Part shown: in pieces, positions 22,889 to 37,040 of the stretch
Layout of the letters: each line of letters opens with the position of its first letter
Position numbering within the stretch: the first letter of the stretch is position 1
Origin: Pelecanus crispus
Taxonomy: Eukaryota > Chordata > Aves > Pelecaniformes > Pelecanidae
DNA length: 64,000 nt
Direction: 5' to 3'
NCBI RefSeq assembly: GCF_030463565.1
Contig: NC_134646.1
Coordinates: forward strand, 61,707,710 to 61,771,709
Position numbers and translations under genes: made by a program
Notes under the pieces: model-generated
Told to the model about the DNA's origin: nothing
Databases searched by the model: none
The model's input: only the letters and a program-made list of their open reading frames with translations

Positions 22889-25621
22889 AAAGGGCCCAAG
22901 GAAAGTTTTTAGCCCTATCTGCTTTTGAGCATTCTAGTAACAGTGTAGCCAATCCTCCCCAGAATAAAAATAGGAAAAAACTGCATTCACCTGGAGAAAA
23001 ACAGGGAAATATCCTGGAGTTGCCAGCTTTCCTTCTCCATTGCTGTATCCCGTATGCTCCAGAACAAGCTGGAATGCTGCACAAAACAAGTGGCGTGCAA
23101 GGGGGAATATTTTAGTGAATTGACCTATAACTGGGTTTTTTTAGTGTTTAGTCTCAAGCTTCAGAACTTAATATGACTTCTGTTTCTCTTTTAATTGCCC
23201 ACCAGTCAACCACAGGAGGTTCTTTATGGAAGTCACAGTCACAGCGCTCTACTTCTGCTAATTCGGAGCGGACACACAGCGGCCTGGCCTCACATTGTAG
23301 CCCCTTCAGAGAGATTACCCAGATGAATCCTGGATGATTCCTATTCAGTGCTGTGAGAAGTTGGCTAACTCCATTCCCACTATCAGGGGTGAAAAATCCT
23401 ATTCCTGAAAAGAGCTTGTTCAGTATTGTGAATATGTGATTCATGTTGATGAGTGCTTTTTTATTTGTGAATAAATTTTCTATATATTACACCCTTTCAA
23501 GTTGGAGGTGCTCATTGTTATCAGTTGAAACGTATTATTTCTATGTGTTATCATTTATACATAAACCACATATTAATGGCATGCCCAACTGATTAGAATG
23601 ATGAGTACTAATTGGGTAAATTTTCATAGAAATAATGACTTGTACAGATATTTGGAAACCTTTCAAAGTTCATTAGTATGTTACTGGAATGCATATGTGA
23701 ACAACAGAAATGCTACATATCACTCGCAAAGATGTTAATGAATATCCTTCTGCACTACTGATCAGTAAAAATAGCAGTTAAGATACACTTTTGGAAAAAC
23801 TCTGAGATGAAAGATCAGTGGAACCGAAGAGTAAGGAAAGCAAACAAAAATACGTTGTTTGGCCACTTTTGGAATCATCTGTCTTCTCTCCTCTAGTGCT
23901 TTGGTAATGATCCTTCAGCAGCAGCTCCTCCGGCCTCTGCATCTCTTTGGCTGGACACAGATCTGCCCTCAGCTGCAAAATTAAAAAAAAAAAAAAATTG
24001 GTAACTGAATTTGACTCAAGAAAATGGATTGCGTTCCTCTTGCCAGAATTAAAGGCTAGTTAATACTGCATTGATTGAATAATTATTATAGTTTATAGCA
24101 TAGTGTCTTCAAGAAAAGCCCGAGTTGCCAAGCTGTTGCTCTGTCTAAACAGTTCCTATAACTTAGTCGGATTTTGGCTGTAATCCCTGGAAGATGGCAT
24201 GATAAGCCCCTTTGGCCAGTTTGATTTCTTCCAACTTTTTGGGCAGAAGTATAGTCCAGAGAACATTGAACTCTCTTTCTTGCGTAACAAGATACCTGGC
24301 ATCAGCCTCCCAAAGTATGAAGGAAACGGCGGTCTGATTGCTGTGGAGTTTCAGGCAGAAGGCGCTTGCTGTTCAGCAGCTTTTCCCTACATTTTGTCAA
24401 CCGCTCTCTGAATCTGAGCTAAACCAGGTGCTGCATAACCGCAGAGAGAGCTATAAGGAGTGATTGCGATTTCCCTGCTCAACTCCGCAGTACAGGCCAA
24501 GGTCGGGGGAAAATCCCTGGGTATGGTATACACGCAGAGTACGTATTGCAGGCATACTGAGGCTGCTGAGCGATGCGAGGTCACTGTGAAGGTGGCGTAC
24601 AGGAGGAGGAGCAGACACCCTGGAGCCAGCAGAATGACTTGCCAAGTTGCCAAGCCCTGAACCTGAACTACCGTGAGGGATATAGCTACCTGGGCACTTC
24701 CCAACAGTGTTTCAGTGGGAACAATCTGAGCATCCCCTTTGTCCCATGTTTAAAGGATGAGGCAAACGAGGAAGGGGCTGTCCTTGTGGAAATGTCACTG
24801 AGCTTCTGCTATGCTTCTCAAAGGCAGGAGAAAAGTAACCACAGAAAAAAATCAGCATTTGCATAAGTGAAGAATGATATAGCCACTAAGATGTTGACTT
24901 TGCAAAGCACCCTGACAAAGTATCACCATTGACTCAACTGAAGGAGTGGTGGCAGACAGGAAGAGGTCTGTGGAGCATCTCCTCTTTCTCCTGAGTGCCT
25001 CAGGTTGACTATAAATGAAACAGATTTTCTTCAAGATGGAGGAGAATGGTCATCAGGATCCATCGCATAGCATAGGCTCAGCTGTGTCACCGAACACCTG
25101 TTTGAAATACCTTGTCTAATACCTTCTGGGACTGCTCTGAACAGAGTGGCCAGAACCACTCAACTTGCAAAGTGCCACAGTCCTAAAAACTTCATGACCT
25201 AATGGGACTAAAAGAGGCTGAAGAAGGAAGAACAGCCAACTGCTGCCTGCAGTTGCTCCTGTGATTAACATCGTTTTCATGCAGTCAGTACATTGAAATA
25301 ATTTCAAAATACCAGAGGATCTAACAATTAGATCCTTCCTAGTGACTCTTCCAGAAAGTGATTTTCCAAGAAAGAATTAGAAAACCAACAGTATTTCATG
25401 AGAAGCCGTAGATACGGGGTTGGAGAAAAGTTATATTTCTTTGACCACAGTAGTAGTTATATTAGAAATTTCATAGGCACCATAAAAAGACATTTCCTAG
25501 GGAACCTTTTGATATAACGTACTATTTGGCACATGCTGGAACAACACGAGAGATTACCAGTTAATTGTTATTGATAAGGATTTTTTAAAAATCCAGTTAT
25601 CCACAAATATAGGTTGTACAG
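22889..25621. other. Intergenic block with two unassigned GC-richer patches
   Basis: No recognised gene. The 23154-23444 stretch has an open minus frame of 96 codons. The 24190-24870 patch is GC-richer than its surroundings, with open frames on both strands (for example 24199-24411 plus, 24387-24704 minus). An A-rich run lies at 23981-23997. I cannot assign any of these to a family. Confidence 0.6.
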
Positions 25622-25968
25622 GTGGATTTTATCAATGCGTATAAATACCTGATGGGAAAGTGCAAAGAGGACAGAGCCAGGCTCTTTTCAGTGGTGCCCA
25701 GTGACAGGACCAGAGGCAATGGGCACGAACTGAAACACAGAAGCTTCCGTCTGAACATCAGGAAACATGTTTTCACTGTGAGGGTGACTGAGCACTGGCA
25801 CAGGTTGCCCAGGGAGGTTGTGGAGTCTCCCTCCTTGGAGACATTCAAAAGCCGACTGGATACCATCCTGGGCAACTGGCTCCAGGTGACCCTGCTTGAG
25901 CAGGGGGTTGGATCAGATGACCTTCAGAGGTCCCTTCCAACCTCAGCCATTCCATGATTCTGTGATAG
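25622..25968 (+). mobile_element. CR1 LINE 3' fragment, different subfamily
   Basis: Encodes the ORF2 C-terminal segment in one open frame (YKYLMGKCKEDRARLFS, then [23 protein letters not shown]) and ends with GGTCCCTTCCAACCTCAGCC plus a diverged ATTCTGTGAT terminus. Its 3' UTR differs from that of the three minus-strand copies, so it belongs to another CR1 subfamily. Confidence 0.93.
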
Positions 25969-28900
25969 GTGAGATGTCCTATGTTCTGGCAGGGAACCTA
26001 AATTTTTCATGGCTGACTTCTGCATTACTGTGATACAGCCATATAGAAAATTTGTGAAATGCTATCAGACAGTATCACAATCAGTGCTATTTTTCTGTTA
26101 TATATGCAGATATTACAATTATACTCTTCTACCCAGTTCCCCCATTTTCAGTGTACTTTTAGTGCATAACCATTCTCCATTTACTGCCAATTGGGACATA
26201 GCAATTTATATTTGTGGTACCTGCAGAAATAAAGAAGACGACTAAGGATTATAGGATATTACTGCTAACAAGTTAAAGTTAGCTGTAGGTTCTCAGAGCT
26301 TTAATGGCAGAAAAGTCTTAGCTCTACTACTCTGTGCAGTGTGGAAATATCAAGGCATTTTATTAGTTTTCAACTTCATCACTAGCTTGAAATACCAGTG
26401 GGAGGCAGAAGAGAAGAAAGATTTGATTCTATAGCACAGATTGACTGGAAAACTGTGGCATATGTTACACATTTCAGAAAGCACATATAGAACTCACAAG
26501 AGGATGTTGTCTTAAATAAAGAACTGTTCTTGTAACTTGATAAGAGAGGAGCGGGAAGCAGGGGAAGAGAAGGAAGGATGTAGTGGAGGTTGTATTCCTG
26601 GCTTTTAGTATTTGTTCTCCACTTCTGTGGTCTACCAGCTAACCCAAGGATGTGTCAGGTTATTTTATGTTTCCTCCTGGAAACTTTTTCTCCATTGTTT
26701 ATTGTAAGCCTCTTGTTCACAACTGAAAGTCTTTTCTAATTTCCACCATTTGGCATAAACTCCTGACCTCTGGCAGGCAGGCAGATCTCAGATCCTGTGG
26801 TAGCTGAACTACTAAAATGTGCTTTTTCTGTCTTGTTCTAGACAGCACCCAGTTTCCAGGTTCAAGGACTAATTAACTTACGTTTGTTCAACAGACAGGA
26901 CAAAGTTAGAGCTAATGCCAGTTCTTTTCAAGTATATTTTGGACTGCTGCCCTTCTGTTAGATGTTGCTTCACTTTTGAAGCCCAAAAATGCAAGTTTAA
27001 GTGAAAAATAAAATGAGTCTGGCTAATATAATTACATGACCTTGAACTCACCCCTTATGCAAATGATTCAAATTATGCTGTGACAAAAATGAAGTATTTA
27101 ATGTTTTGGTATCAGAGAATTAAAGAGTAATATGCACAGATTATTTTGGCCCAATTCCTTTATGAAAGAAATGAGTGGGATACACTATTTTTATATATGT
27201 TCTTCAGTTCTCTTGTAACTGTAATTAAACTTTTTTCCCTCATTAGGTAAATTTCTGGACACCTAGGTAGACTTACTAAGCCTACAACTTGATTTGGACA
27301 ACACAATGCTGTCTCTTACAGAAATGGGGTTTAGAGTGAGTCTGACAGTTCTCTCACCCTAAGTTACAGAAAGGTTTTCTTAACCAGTATTAGTTATCCA
27401 GAGTAGAAGTAAAAAAATCTAAAGTGGTTGCAGCATAAATATACTGGATAGATATTTGCCTTAACAACAATAAGTTGTGAGGATTATAGACAAGTTTCCC
27501 AAAAATGTTAAGCTTCTAAATCCAACTTTAGACTTCTAAGTAAGCTGTTTCTTGAAAGTGCTGAACCTGCAGCAGTTCCCATCAAATGCTCAGGCTTGTA
27601 AATGCATGACTGAGAGGCGCGATGGCAGTAACAAAGGGGAAAGGCAGTTGCTTTAAAAAAACTGGCACAGTATGCTTTTATAATATACAGCTACACTCCA
27701 CAGTTTACACCACCAAAGTTGTTTTACAGCCAGCAAAACTGAGCTTGCATGCAAAAGATTTTTCTGATGTCCCACTGATGGAGGAAATAGTATCTGAAAT
27801 ATGGAAAGTTGGTAGCTTCACATTTGTGCTAGGAAGCTGCTCTAAGAAGGTAACACTAAATGCCCTACCTTGCTTTTCCTAAATAAATAAAAAAGTCTGT
27901 AAATAAGGAACCGATTTAAAAGAGGTAAACTCTTACTAATGCAGAGTATTTACTCTTGGTAGAGGAGATAAAGCATATGTTACTGAAACCATACAAGCAC
28001 TAAATGAAAGGCTATACTGAGAAATTTGTATAGGAGGTCTTAAAATGGCCTCAAACAGTCTGTGTTTTGAACAGTTGCATTTTTAAACTTCAAAAAGTTT
28101 TAGTTAAAATGTAACAGAATAGTTAAAAAATTAACTAGGTTCTTCAAAAGCTTTTATTATTTCAGTATTCTTGTTGTGATTTGATAGGAAAAGGATGCCC
28201 TCTCTTGGTCATAGCAGAAATAATTACAGAGAGAATCTATTCCTATAATAGTTGAGATACAACTGCATTCCCAGTGTCCTGCCTTGTCAAAAATCCCCAT
28301 GTTTCTGCCAGATAGCAATTGTTTGATAATTTAGTGTTAGTCGTCCTGTAATCTGGGGGCAGGAGTTTCCTCTGCTTGTCTTCAGAATATCATCTGCACT
28401 GTTCCTCACGCTGCTACAATATTCCTGTTTCCATGATGTTCCGTTATCAAGGAATGAAAAGAAATACTGACAGGAGCTCCATGCATTTGGAAAACTACCA
28501 TCTTCCCCATAACTCACTTTGCATAAAACTTGAAGTTGTATTCAACTAAATTCTACTTTATGAAGTCCTATTGTTAATGTATAGAAAACTTAAGTAAATT
28601 ATCATAGCAATGTGCTTTAGAAAAGACTCTGAAACTTCACTATGGGCCTAGGGGGTTTGTTTTGCTTTCTACCTTCCGTGACCAAATTGTTGAAAGTAAT
28701 TAATGTTGCCACCTCTGAGAACAATTTGCTTCTGTAACCATTCCTGTATTAATAATTTTTTTCTGGGGTCATGTGCTTTCTTGGTAAATGCAAATATCTC
28801 ATTAGGTATTTGGCTCGATGCCTTCACTGCTTTAGAAATTGTTTGGAGATAGGCTTTCTGATTAGCATAATTATGCTCATTTTTATTCTTGGTTTACTTG

Positions 28901-31514
28901 CCAAATACTCAGACTCAAAGCTACTTCCTGCCTGTTCATATTTTGTAGGCAATAGGCTAGTCATAGTCTGCTTGTTTTTCACGGAAAGATTGCAATGCTA
29001 CATGATCAAAAGAAGTAGTAGTATAATGTCTTGCAATTCTGCCCCATGTCCTAGAATGGGAATGCACTGAAAAGGTTTGAACATGTCTGATTTAAACTGT
29101 AGTTTCTTTCTTATGTAACAAGAACAGCTTCATAAGATCACAAATGGTAATTAACTCTTTGCAAATATGCTGTAAGTGATTCATAACATTTGCCTCCTCC
29201 AGCACAATTATCTGATACCAGTAAGAGACATTTCTGCCTTGTTCCGGGATGTGTGACCACCATTCAGAGTTTGAAATATAATTAGATCTATATTAGGAAT
29301 TGATAGTTCATAGTTTAGTGCTTTGGATCATATGGTAACCAAACCTGAAAAAGACTAGCCAAAAAAAAAAAAAAAAAAGTTGTTTACCAAAGCTTTACTC
29401 TTGAGGAAGGAAAGTACTCCTTACACAAAAACCATACCTGCAGATAGAGATGGGTAACAGGAAAAGAAGCCATCGGAGTCACACTTCTTGGGAAGCTTGA
29501 ATTTTGTTTGAAATGTCTTAGGAAAATATGATGTGGTACAAAACCAGCACTGCAGAAACCCTTCAGTACAGGCTCTGAAAAGGGGGCGTTATTATCGATT
29601 CTGAAGGACTATCTTTCCATTCCCAGTTCTGTTAAAATCAGATTTATCCTTAGAATATCTGCCTGGATATGAAGAAGCATTACCTTTCCATTTAGCAGAT
29701 GTATCACTCTGAAAAAAGGGTTATTAAAGTGAGAAGGCTGTTAGTAGGGAAGAGACAGAATCACAGTATTAAGTAACATATAAAAACAAGTTAAAAGTAA
29801 TATATAGTTTACACTTACAGGCACAAATTTAAAGCTTCCATTTGTCTACAAACAAGCCCCACATAACCCAAGACACCTCTACTTGAGGAGGCATTTATTG
29901 CCACGTCTATGGTCAGGAAAGATGCCAGGATGGCTTGGTGGCTCTACAGCATGTTCACTCTGTCGATATGGAAGACCCCGAATCTGGTGACCATGTAGAC
30001 AGGCTACAACTGCCATTCAAACCCTTTTGGTGAATGCACTATAGGTATTCTGCACCGATGACAAAGAGAGAGAACAAAGTTTCTGTAGGTGCCAGCTGAT
30101 GAAAGGACTATATTGAATGATGATGTTTCAACACTACATTCAGAAACCTGTTCTTTATTACAGCACTCTACCGTAACTTTATCGTACATGCTGCTGATGT
30201 ATTGTAATGCAGTATTATTCTAGAGGAAACTGTACAATTTTCTCTATAGACGTAAATATTTGCTGGAACAAAGTCTTCCTGACAAAAACACCATTAAAGA
30301 ATTCTCAAGCAATTCAGTGTCAGTAAGATGAGATAATGTTTTTCTACTTCAAGACTTACTTTAAAGCAACAATCTGTCTTATAAAAGATTAGTAACTATG
30401 AAGCAAACTGGAAGAATAAGTTCCCTATATAGCAAATACATACCTACTCATATCATCAGTGCAGGCAAAATAAACTGTCAGCAAGAAGACTTACTGAATA
30501 CACTATTCTAAATTCTTAGTTGAAATGATTAAACACAGCATTCAGCTGCGTTTAGCACATAAACAGAGACACAGGCACAAGTCACTCAGTTCCCCATGTA
30601 CAGATTTTGAGTCATGCAGTAGCTGCAGTTTTCTTAGCACATCCCAAAATGTGTGGCACAAATTTGGGGTGTTTTCCTTTTAAACACATATCCTCTTATT
30701 TTCTCCCCCTCCCTATATTGTGTGAGAAACTTCTACTACTGTTAGCATACATTGCACCAAATTTAAACAGTGCTAAAAGTTTTATACACAGCAATATAAC
30801 AGTAAAAAGTTTCAGTATTTCAGTATCTTTTAAAACCAGGTTTGCAATCTTTTAAATAAGAGATGCGTCTGTCTTCAAAGTATTTTCTCAGCTTTCTTGT
30901 TAAATGCAGTTTTATGAAACAGGAGTTTTTTCTGATTTAAGTATTCAAAAAAAAAAAGGAGTCAGCTTTGGCATCTTAACAGGAAATTTGATAAATATTT
31001 ATGGCAAAAGTGGGAAATAAAAACTGCAAGGAAATAAAATACTTTTCTTTCTGCACTTCTAGACTGTGGGTGTTCTCTGTCTGGGTAAGGGGGTGCTCCC
31101 AAGCCCAGGGGTGCTCATGGGTCCCCCCACCTCCATCTCCCACCCCTGCCTGGGTGTCTGACCCAACCTTGCAAGCTGCCCAGGAAGCCAGCAAGATGTA
31201 CGGCCACCAGATGCAGAGCTGAAGGTTTCCACTGATCTCATGAGCTGATCTAGTGCTCTGAAGGGCTGAGAAAGCATGAGAAGTCATGAGGAAGGAGGCT
31301 TTTTATTAAAACCCCCCGCCTTTTAGACGGACTGCACTGCTTGGCAAGCAGGAGAGGAGGAGACTTTGGAAGTGAGGGAGAAGATTATTCCTGTGCTTGC
31401 TCCTGGTGCTGCCACCTCCCACCCTGAGATCTTGTGCACAGAGTCCCAGTCCTCCTCCACCATGCTCTTTTCCAGTGCAAGAGCTAGGATGTGTTAAATA
31501 AAAGTAGAAAATGA
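25969..31514. other. Intergenic, AT-rich
   Basis: Only short chance ORFs (the longest about 100 codons) with no family resemblance. An A18 run lies at about 29361-29378. A C-rich patch at 31080-31200 stands out slightly. No gene supported. Confidence 0.75.
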
Positions 31515-31730
31515 AGGTTCGTCATGTGAGATGTGAATCTGTGGAATTCCCTGCTAAGGATGCTAGAAGTCTTCATGGTTCGCAGGGCAATTAGAAGCTT
31601 AAGGAACAGAAATTCAGCAAGGACTGTTGAATATGTAGGAATCACTTCTAAGCATGTGCGCAAGGGGTTTGAGGCTGTGCAGATGGTCAGCTGGAGTAGC
31701 CTTGTCCCATGGTCTATTCAGTGTGGCTAA
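31515..31730 (+). mobile_element. Possible ancient CR1/L3-type LINE 3' remnant
   Basis: A GTGGAATTCCCTGCTAAGGA-like block, followed about 160 bp later by TGGTCTATTCAGTGTGGCT, resembles the order of conserved words at the 3' end of old CR1/L3 elements. Divergence is high and I could not align it, so this is tentative. Confidence 0.4.
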
Positions 31731-34700
31731 AGACGTATGGGCCTCAGCTATGAATCATCTCAGAGACAGAAATGTATTTAAGGGAAAACCGTATTTTTTC
31801 ATATAGAAGCAAAGTTTCCCCCCTCAGAAAAGTAACATAATTACATGTTGGATAGTAGCAGTTGTTCTAACTACAGCATGACTAACCCATTGCTTTTCTT
31901 GCCAACCACTTCTTCTTTCCTTAGAGATCTGCATCCTCTGACTTATTTTGCTGCCTGTTATCTCTTAAAGTCAATAAATTTAAAAAGTAGTTACTGCACG
32001 AAATAGAGCACTTCAAAGCAGATCCTGATTTTGAGGTAAAGCTCTCCCTCATACTGCTCATTTTCATCCAGGAGTCTAAATACTAGCAGATCTGATGTAC
32101 ATATTTCTGTTTATTGTGTCTCAGGATGCTTTTCACTGAGATCTTTCTCTGTTCTACTCAGCCAGAAGCAGATGTTCACACCTGCGCATTCTTCAGGGCA
32201 CAGTTTTAGCAAAAACATTAGTAATTACTAGTATTATTACTTCCTCACTTCTTTCCATTTTTAATGTTATTTTATTTTAAAAAGCAAACTGCACCCTGCC
32301 CCTCCCCTTTCCCAAGAAAGACATTTTGGTGCAGTGGTAATATGAAGGTGCTACCTTGTTACCAACAACAAAGGTAACACACCATCAGGTTATAGACAGG
32401 ACAACACAGTAATGAAGAGGTAAAAAATAATCATGTAACCCACTGTTGAGTACAAAGGTGTAGTGCTTTTTCATAAGGTGCTGTAGGACAGGACAGACAA
32501 GGAGCATAAAGCAGCATAGTAAATTTGCAGCACAGCTAATGTTTTGTAATAAACTAGATAGATAGATTATAAAGAGTCATCACTACATACAAGTTTCATC
32601 TACAGTACTCCAGGTCATAATTAGAGTTTTGACTTCCAGGACTTCTGAGCAATTTTGAATTTTAGTATAATATTGCAGGTTATCATATTTCTCATTTCAT
32701 AAAACTTGTATCATCATAGCTATTATAAAAGCCTTCCATAACCAGTCTTAATATCATAACATCACTGAAGAAATATAAATAGGACAAGCAGCATTTTTCT
32801 GTGGGAACCAATCTTTAGGAAAAAGTGGCACAAGTTACAAAAACTTTTTTTAAAAGGTAAAGCCTCCTCCCCCCATATTTCAGAAAACATGTTCACTTAA
32901 TTCTGAGCACTTGGTTATGGAAGTGCTACTCTATCGTGGAGTGACTTAAGAGAGTTCCTTAAATTACTACCCATTTCATGGAAAAAAAAAGCATTTTTTA
33001 AAAACTTATAGCTGTAGAGAATAGGCTAGCAATCACTGACAATTAAAACAATTTTAAACCAATGCAGTTACTCAGAATTACTTTTTGTGCCACTGAAAAA
33101 AAATGGGGCTCTCAATTCTCAAAAGCAAAAACCATCTTACATAAAAAATAATTGAATAATGAAGAATATCACTTGTCCCACATCTCCCATTAATGCTTTT
33201 GTGTACTGAAAAAAAGGACTAGTGTAACATTTTTGGATCACATTTTTCTGACATAAAGGTGGAGATTTTTCTTGATTCGTCCCTCTTCTAGGTAAGGGAA
33301 CAACTTACACTGAAGACAAAATTTAATCTTACATTAGCTGACAGCCATCACACTTCGGAAGATACCTGAAATATCTTCATTTTGTTGCCTACTCATTACA
33401 ATAAAATTCTAACTGGAACGCTAGACAAGCTAATTTCATGCAGCGCCTCTGATTCTTTTGGCTTAGAAGTTTATTCTGATGTGAACCTGATGCTGATATT
33501 GAAGATAGCAAAGCACGTATATTTGAAGTGCTGTGAGAATTACAATGAAAATTAACTAAATTTGCAGGGTGGCAGTGGATAAAAGAGAGGCTTTCAAACG
33601 TAAAATGCCTTCTTTCCTCCCTGACTCAGAAGTGACTTGAGACTAAATTTTGCCTTATGTTGCCTACACTTCCGGGCAACTTGAGTTTACCAGCTAAATT
33701 CTAGTGAAGTAACTTATTTTTAGCAGATAGAAGCTTCCCAGAGAAACAATGAGCCATGATTTCCATTGCACATTTACTGTAAGACTTACGAGCTATTTAG
33801 GATCCTTCTGGGTTGCTGTGATGGCTTAGAGGTTCCCAGCAGCTCAGCCAGCACTGAGGCACCAAATACAACGCCAACATTGCTGTCAAACACGTGGAGA
33901 AGTGTTGATTGTCAAAGAAAGGAAGATGCATTGACCATAGCACAAACAAGCAAACAAAAAATCCCTTTCCATCATTATTTATAATATTTACAGGTATAGC
34001 CATCTGACCAGACAGACTAATATAAACCTACAAAAGTCAGAAAATAGAAAAAAGGGTTGGAAGAAAGAGACAAGTAGTGAATGAGACAAAATGCCAGTAG
34101 GGCAGTTCTCCACAGAATTACTTACTATAGATGGGTTTTCTGTTAATCATCCACTGAAAGTATTACAGCCCTTTCAACACAGAAACAGTCAGCAATACAG
34201 CTCTGCTTATCTGTACAACGGGGAAAAACCCAAGAATGCACAAAGAAGCAAAAGTAATCCCTCTCTGCACCATATTCACCACCCTAAGTTAACCTGAAAA
34301 CACTATTATCCCCTACTTGAAAAGGCTTGTAAGCAGCTGTGTGACAGGCAAGGATCACATGCCAACATTTCCTCAGCTGATTAAACCACAAGATCTTGGC
34401 ATGGCTATATTGGAGCTGGTAACCTTTTTGGCTACTAAAATAGATCTGTGTTCCTATTTTAAGGTGCAGAGCTCCTTGCTCTGCAACGCTCAGCTGAACT
34501 GATCCTGATACCTAGCCTTATTTATGTGCTGCCTACCTTAGGAAGCAGCTGTGGACGTTGTGACTAGAAAGTGCATTGAAGTCAGATGTCCTCTGCAGGA
34601 GTCAGAGCTTTGGCGGGCTCTCTCAAAAGTCACAACCTAAACCAGTTAGTGATTTTATGAAGAGACAAACATGCAGTCAGCATCTCCCCTCCTTTGCTGA

Positions 34701-35889
34701 AGCAGAATGCCCTGCTTCAGAAAACCCCCTATTTCACTCGATTGCTCCCAAGTTTTGTTCTCATCCATTCTCATGGGTGCCCTCAAACACTGCAATGTTG
34801 TTTCCACATCAGCTTTAGTAATGATGACCACTGAGAGTGTGCCAATTAATCAGCTCTTGCTCCCCTTCCTGTTACTCTGATCACATCTCTATTTTTTTTT
34901 CCAGCTCTGGTACTGTCAGTGGCCCCACAAGAATCAGCAAGATTTATCTGTGTGATTTGTCTCCTAACAGCAAAATGTAATTCAAAGTATTGTTTACTCC
35001 TGCTAGACTTCTGCTGCTTTTCAATTATAAATTGCATGAAAGGCAGAGTAAAATGGTGTGTTGCTTTTAACCACAAATGTGAATCTATGGCAAACGCCAA
35101 CTTCACTAGCATCTCTTAGACTCTAACTGACGCTGCAGTTACTCTGAGCTGCCCAAGGGCCAGTCCTCCTCCTGCATCCAAGCTCTCCTGCAACCCATGA
35201 CAACCAGTCTGGCAGAAAGGCAGGAGGAATAGCTGAGAGGGAAGCAGCATAAAGTACTAATGCTAAGTTACAGACTCTTACTATCTGACAGTATTTTCTC
35301 TCAACAGAACTTACACCACTATTTGAGTTTGATTTTTGTTTTGAAAAAGGGTACTTCATATTTTAAAGGGGGGAAAAAATCCTGTTGTCAGAGTTCTTTG
35401 CAGTGGAGAATTAAGTGAAGGATCTGACCTTAAACAGCAGCACTGTTGTGATTTGGCTTGCATTCTGCTGTTAGTGTGGTGTATGGACAAACACCATTGG
35501 AAAGAAAAAGCCTTTGCTTTTTTTCAGTCAAAATATTTTGAACTGAAGGAATGTGAAAATATTCAGCAGGACCTTATTACCTTTGCCATAGGACCTCAGT
35601 AGCTGAGACAAGATTACATTTCATAAATATCAGGTGGAAATCCTGATTATGGCTACTATTTGTAGTGTGCTATCACCAGAAGCAAATATTTGGAGATACA
35701 AGGCCTTTTGTTGACTTAACACTCCTGAGGGATGCTATGGAATAATTTAGGCGTTTACTTTAGGAGGCTGAATAAAGGTTAAATGAATCCTTAGGAAAAA
35801 ATCTCTAGTACCATACACTACTTATATGTTCCCTGTGAGGTGATTTAAGAATCTAGGACTTTTACCTAACATAATTCTAGGTGACAACA

Positions 35890-35990
35890 TTTCTCTATAA
35901 TATATTACATATTATAGATAACATAGAGATATATCATATATCATACAGATATTATAGAAAGATTTAATATACTATATCTATCTAAGCACT
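35890..35990. repeat. AT-rich, partly self-complementary low-complexity stretch
   Basis: Dense TATAT/ATATC words with imperfect repeats of ATATCATA and TATAGATA type. Likely a decayed AT microsatellite. Confidence 0.7.
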
Positions 35991-36999
35991 AATATAACTC
36001 TAGGCAATGACTTTCCTGAGGAAGGCTGGGTTAAGTATTGTTCCTGCAATAACGACAATTAAGGGTATGATTTTTGCAGATTAGTGTTTGGTGTTCATAG
36101 TGATTCATACAAAAAGTATCCTTTAGAAGTCTGTCCTCATCTTAATGTATTAATATTATTTGCACTATTCTGAGATAATGTTTTGCAAGTCTAGGCTAGT
36201 TATAAAGCAATTTTTCTTCTACACTTCTGTTCCCGCCTCCCCCTTTCCATTAGAAAATACTCTGTCAGGAAGAAACTGGTTTGCTTTATACCAAAGCTGG
36301 CATTTTCCTGAAAATAAAAAGCAAAAACTCTTTATAAGAAACATTTGACTTAACATAAAGTTAAATATTTCATTGAAACCATTAGTAAGGAAAAATGAAT
36401 CATAAACCATAGAGGAGTTTCTTTTCTTCTTTCCTAGTAGTCCTGCCTTTGCTTTATTTTCCCAGAATACTGAAACTACGTATTCTGGCAGCATGTTAAA
36501 TCATCAAACTACGCAATGTTTTGAGACTTAGACACTGGTTTAAGTATAAAAAAATCTTCAAATAATCACTGAGGTAGCAGGAAAAAAAGACAATTACTCT
36601 ATATCCTTGTCATTAGGACACAAGACACTGCTGTGTAGTTGCTGCTCTGAAGATTTGGCTGGTTGTACGGAGCAGAAGAGCATCCACAATTGAGAAAAAA
36701 AGCAGACACCCTTAGCTTCCACAACCCTTTGATTAGGGCTCTTATTAACAAAGCAGGACCTATGGATTTAAGTCATTTCAGATCCAGAAGGAAATCAAAC
36801 AACTTGTCTATATCCGGAAAGAAGGCCAACACACTGGGCTTTTTGATTAAAAAGTGTCTCCTCCCTCTGCAAACATGTGAACCTGAACCCACCTTTTGCA
36901 GTATGTTTTCTCTGTCATCATACTTCAACAAGTTTGATTGCATTTAATAAACTGTTTGGGAATGTCTGAAATCATATATTTTAATGAATTTACTATTCA

Positions 37000-37040
37000 C
37001 CCCTCCCCTCCCCTCCCTGCCTGCCCCCCCCCCCGCCCTC
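37000..37040. repeat. Pyrimidine-rich tract (CCCCT repeats, then a C run)
   Basis: CCCCT-type repeats followed by 11 C. Simple sequence, G-rich on the minus strand. Confidence 0.9.

Noticed and set aside
25622-25957. 111-codon plus-strand ORF as a host gene
   Set aside because: It is the C-terminal piece of CR1 ORF2, followed by the CR1 3' UTR.
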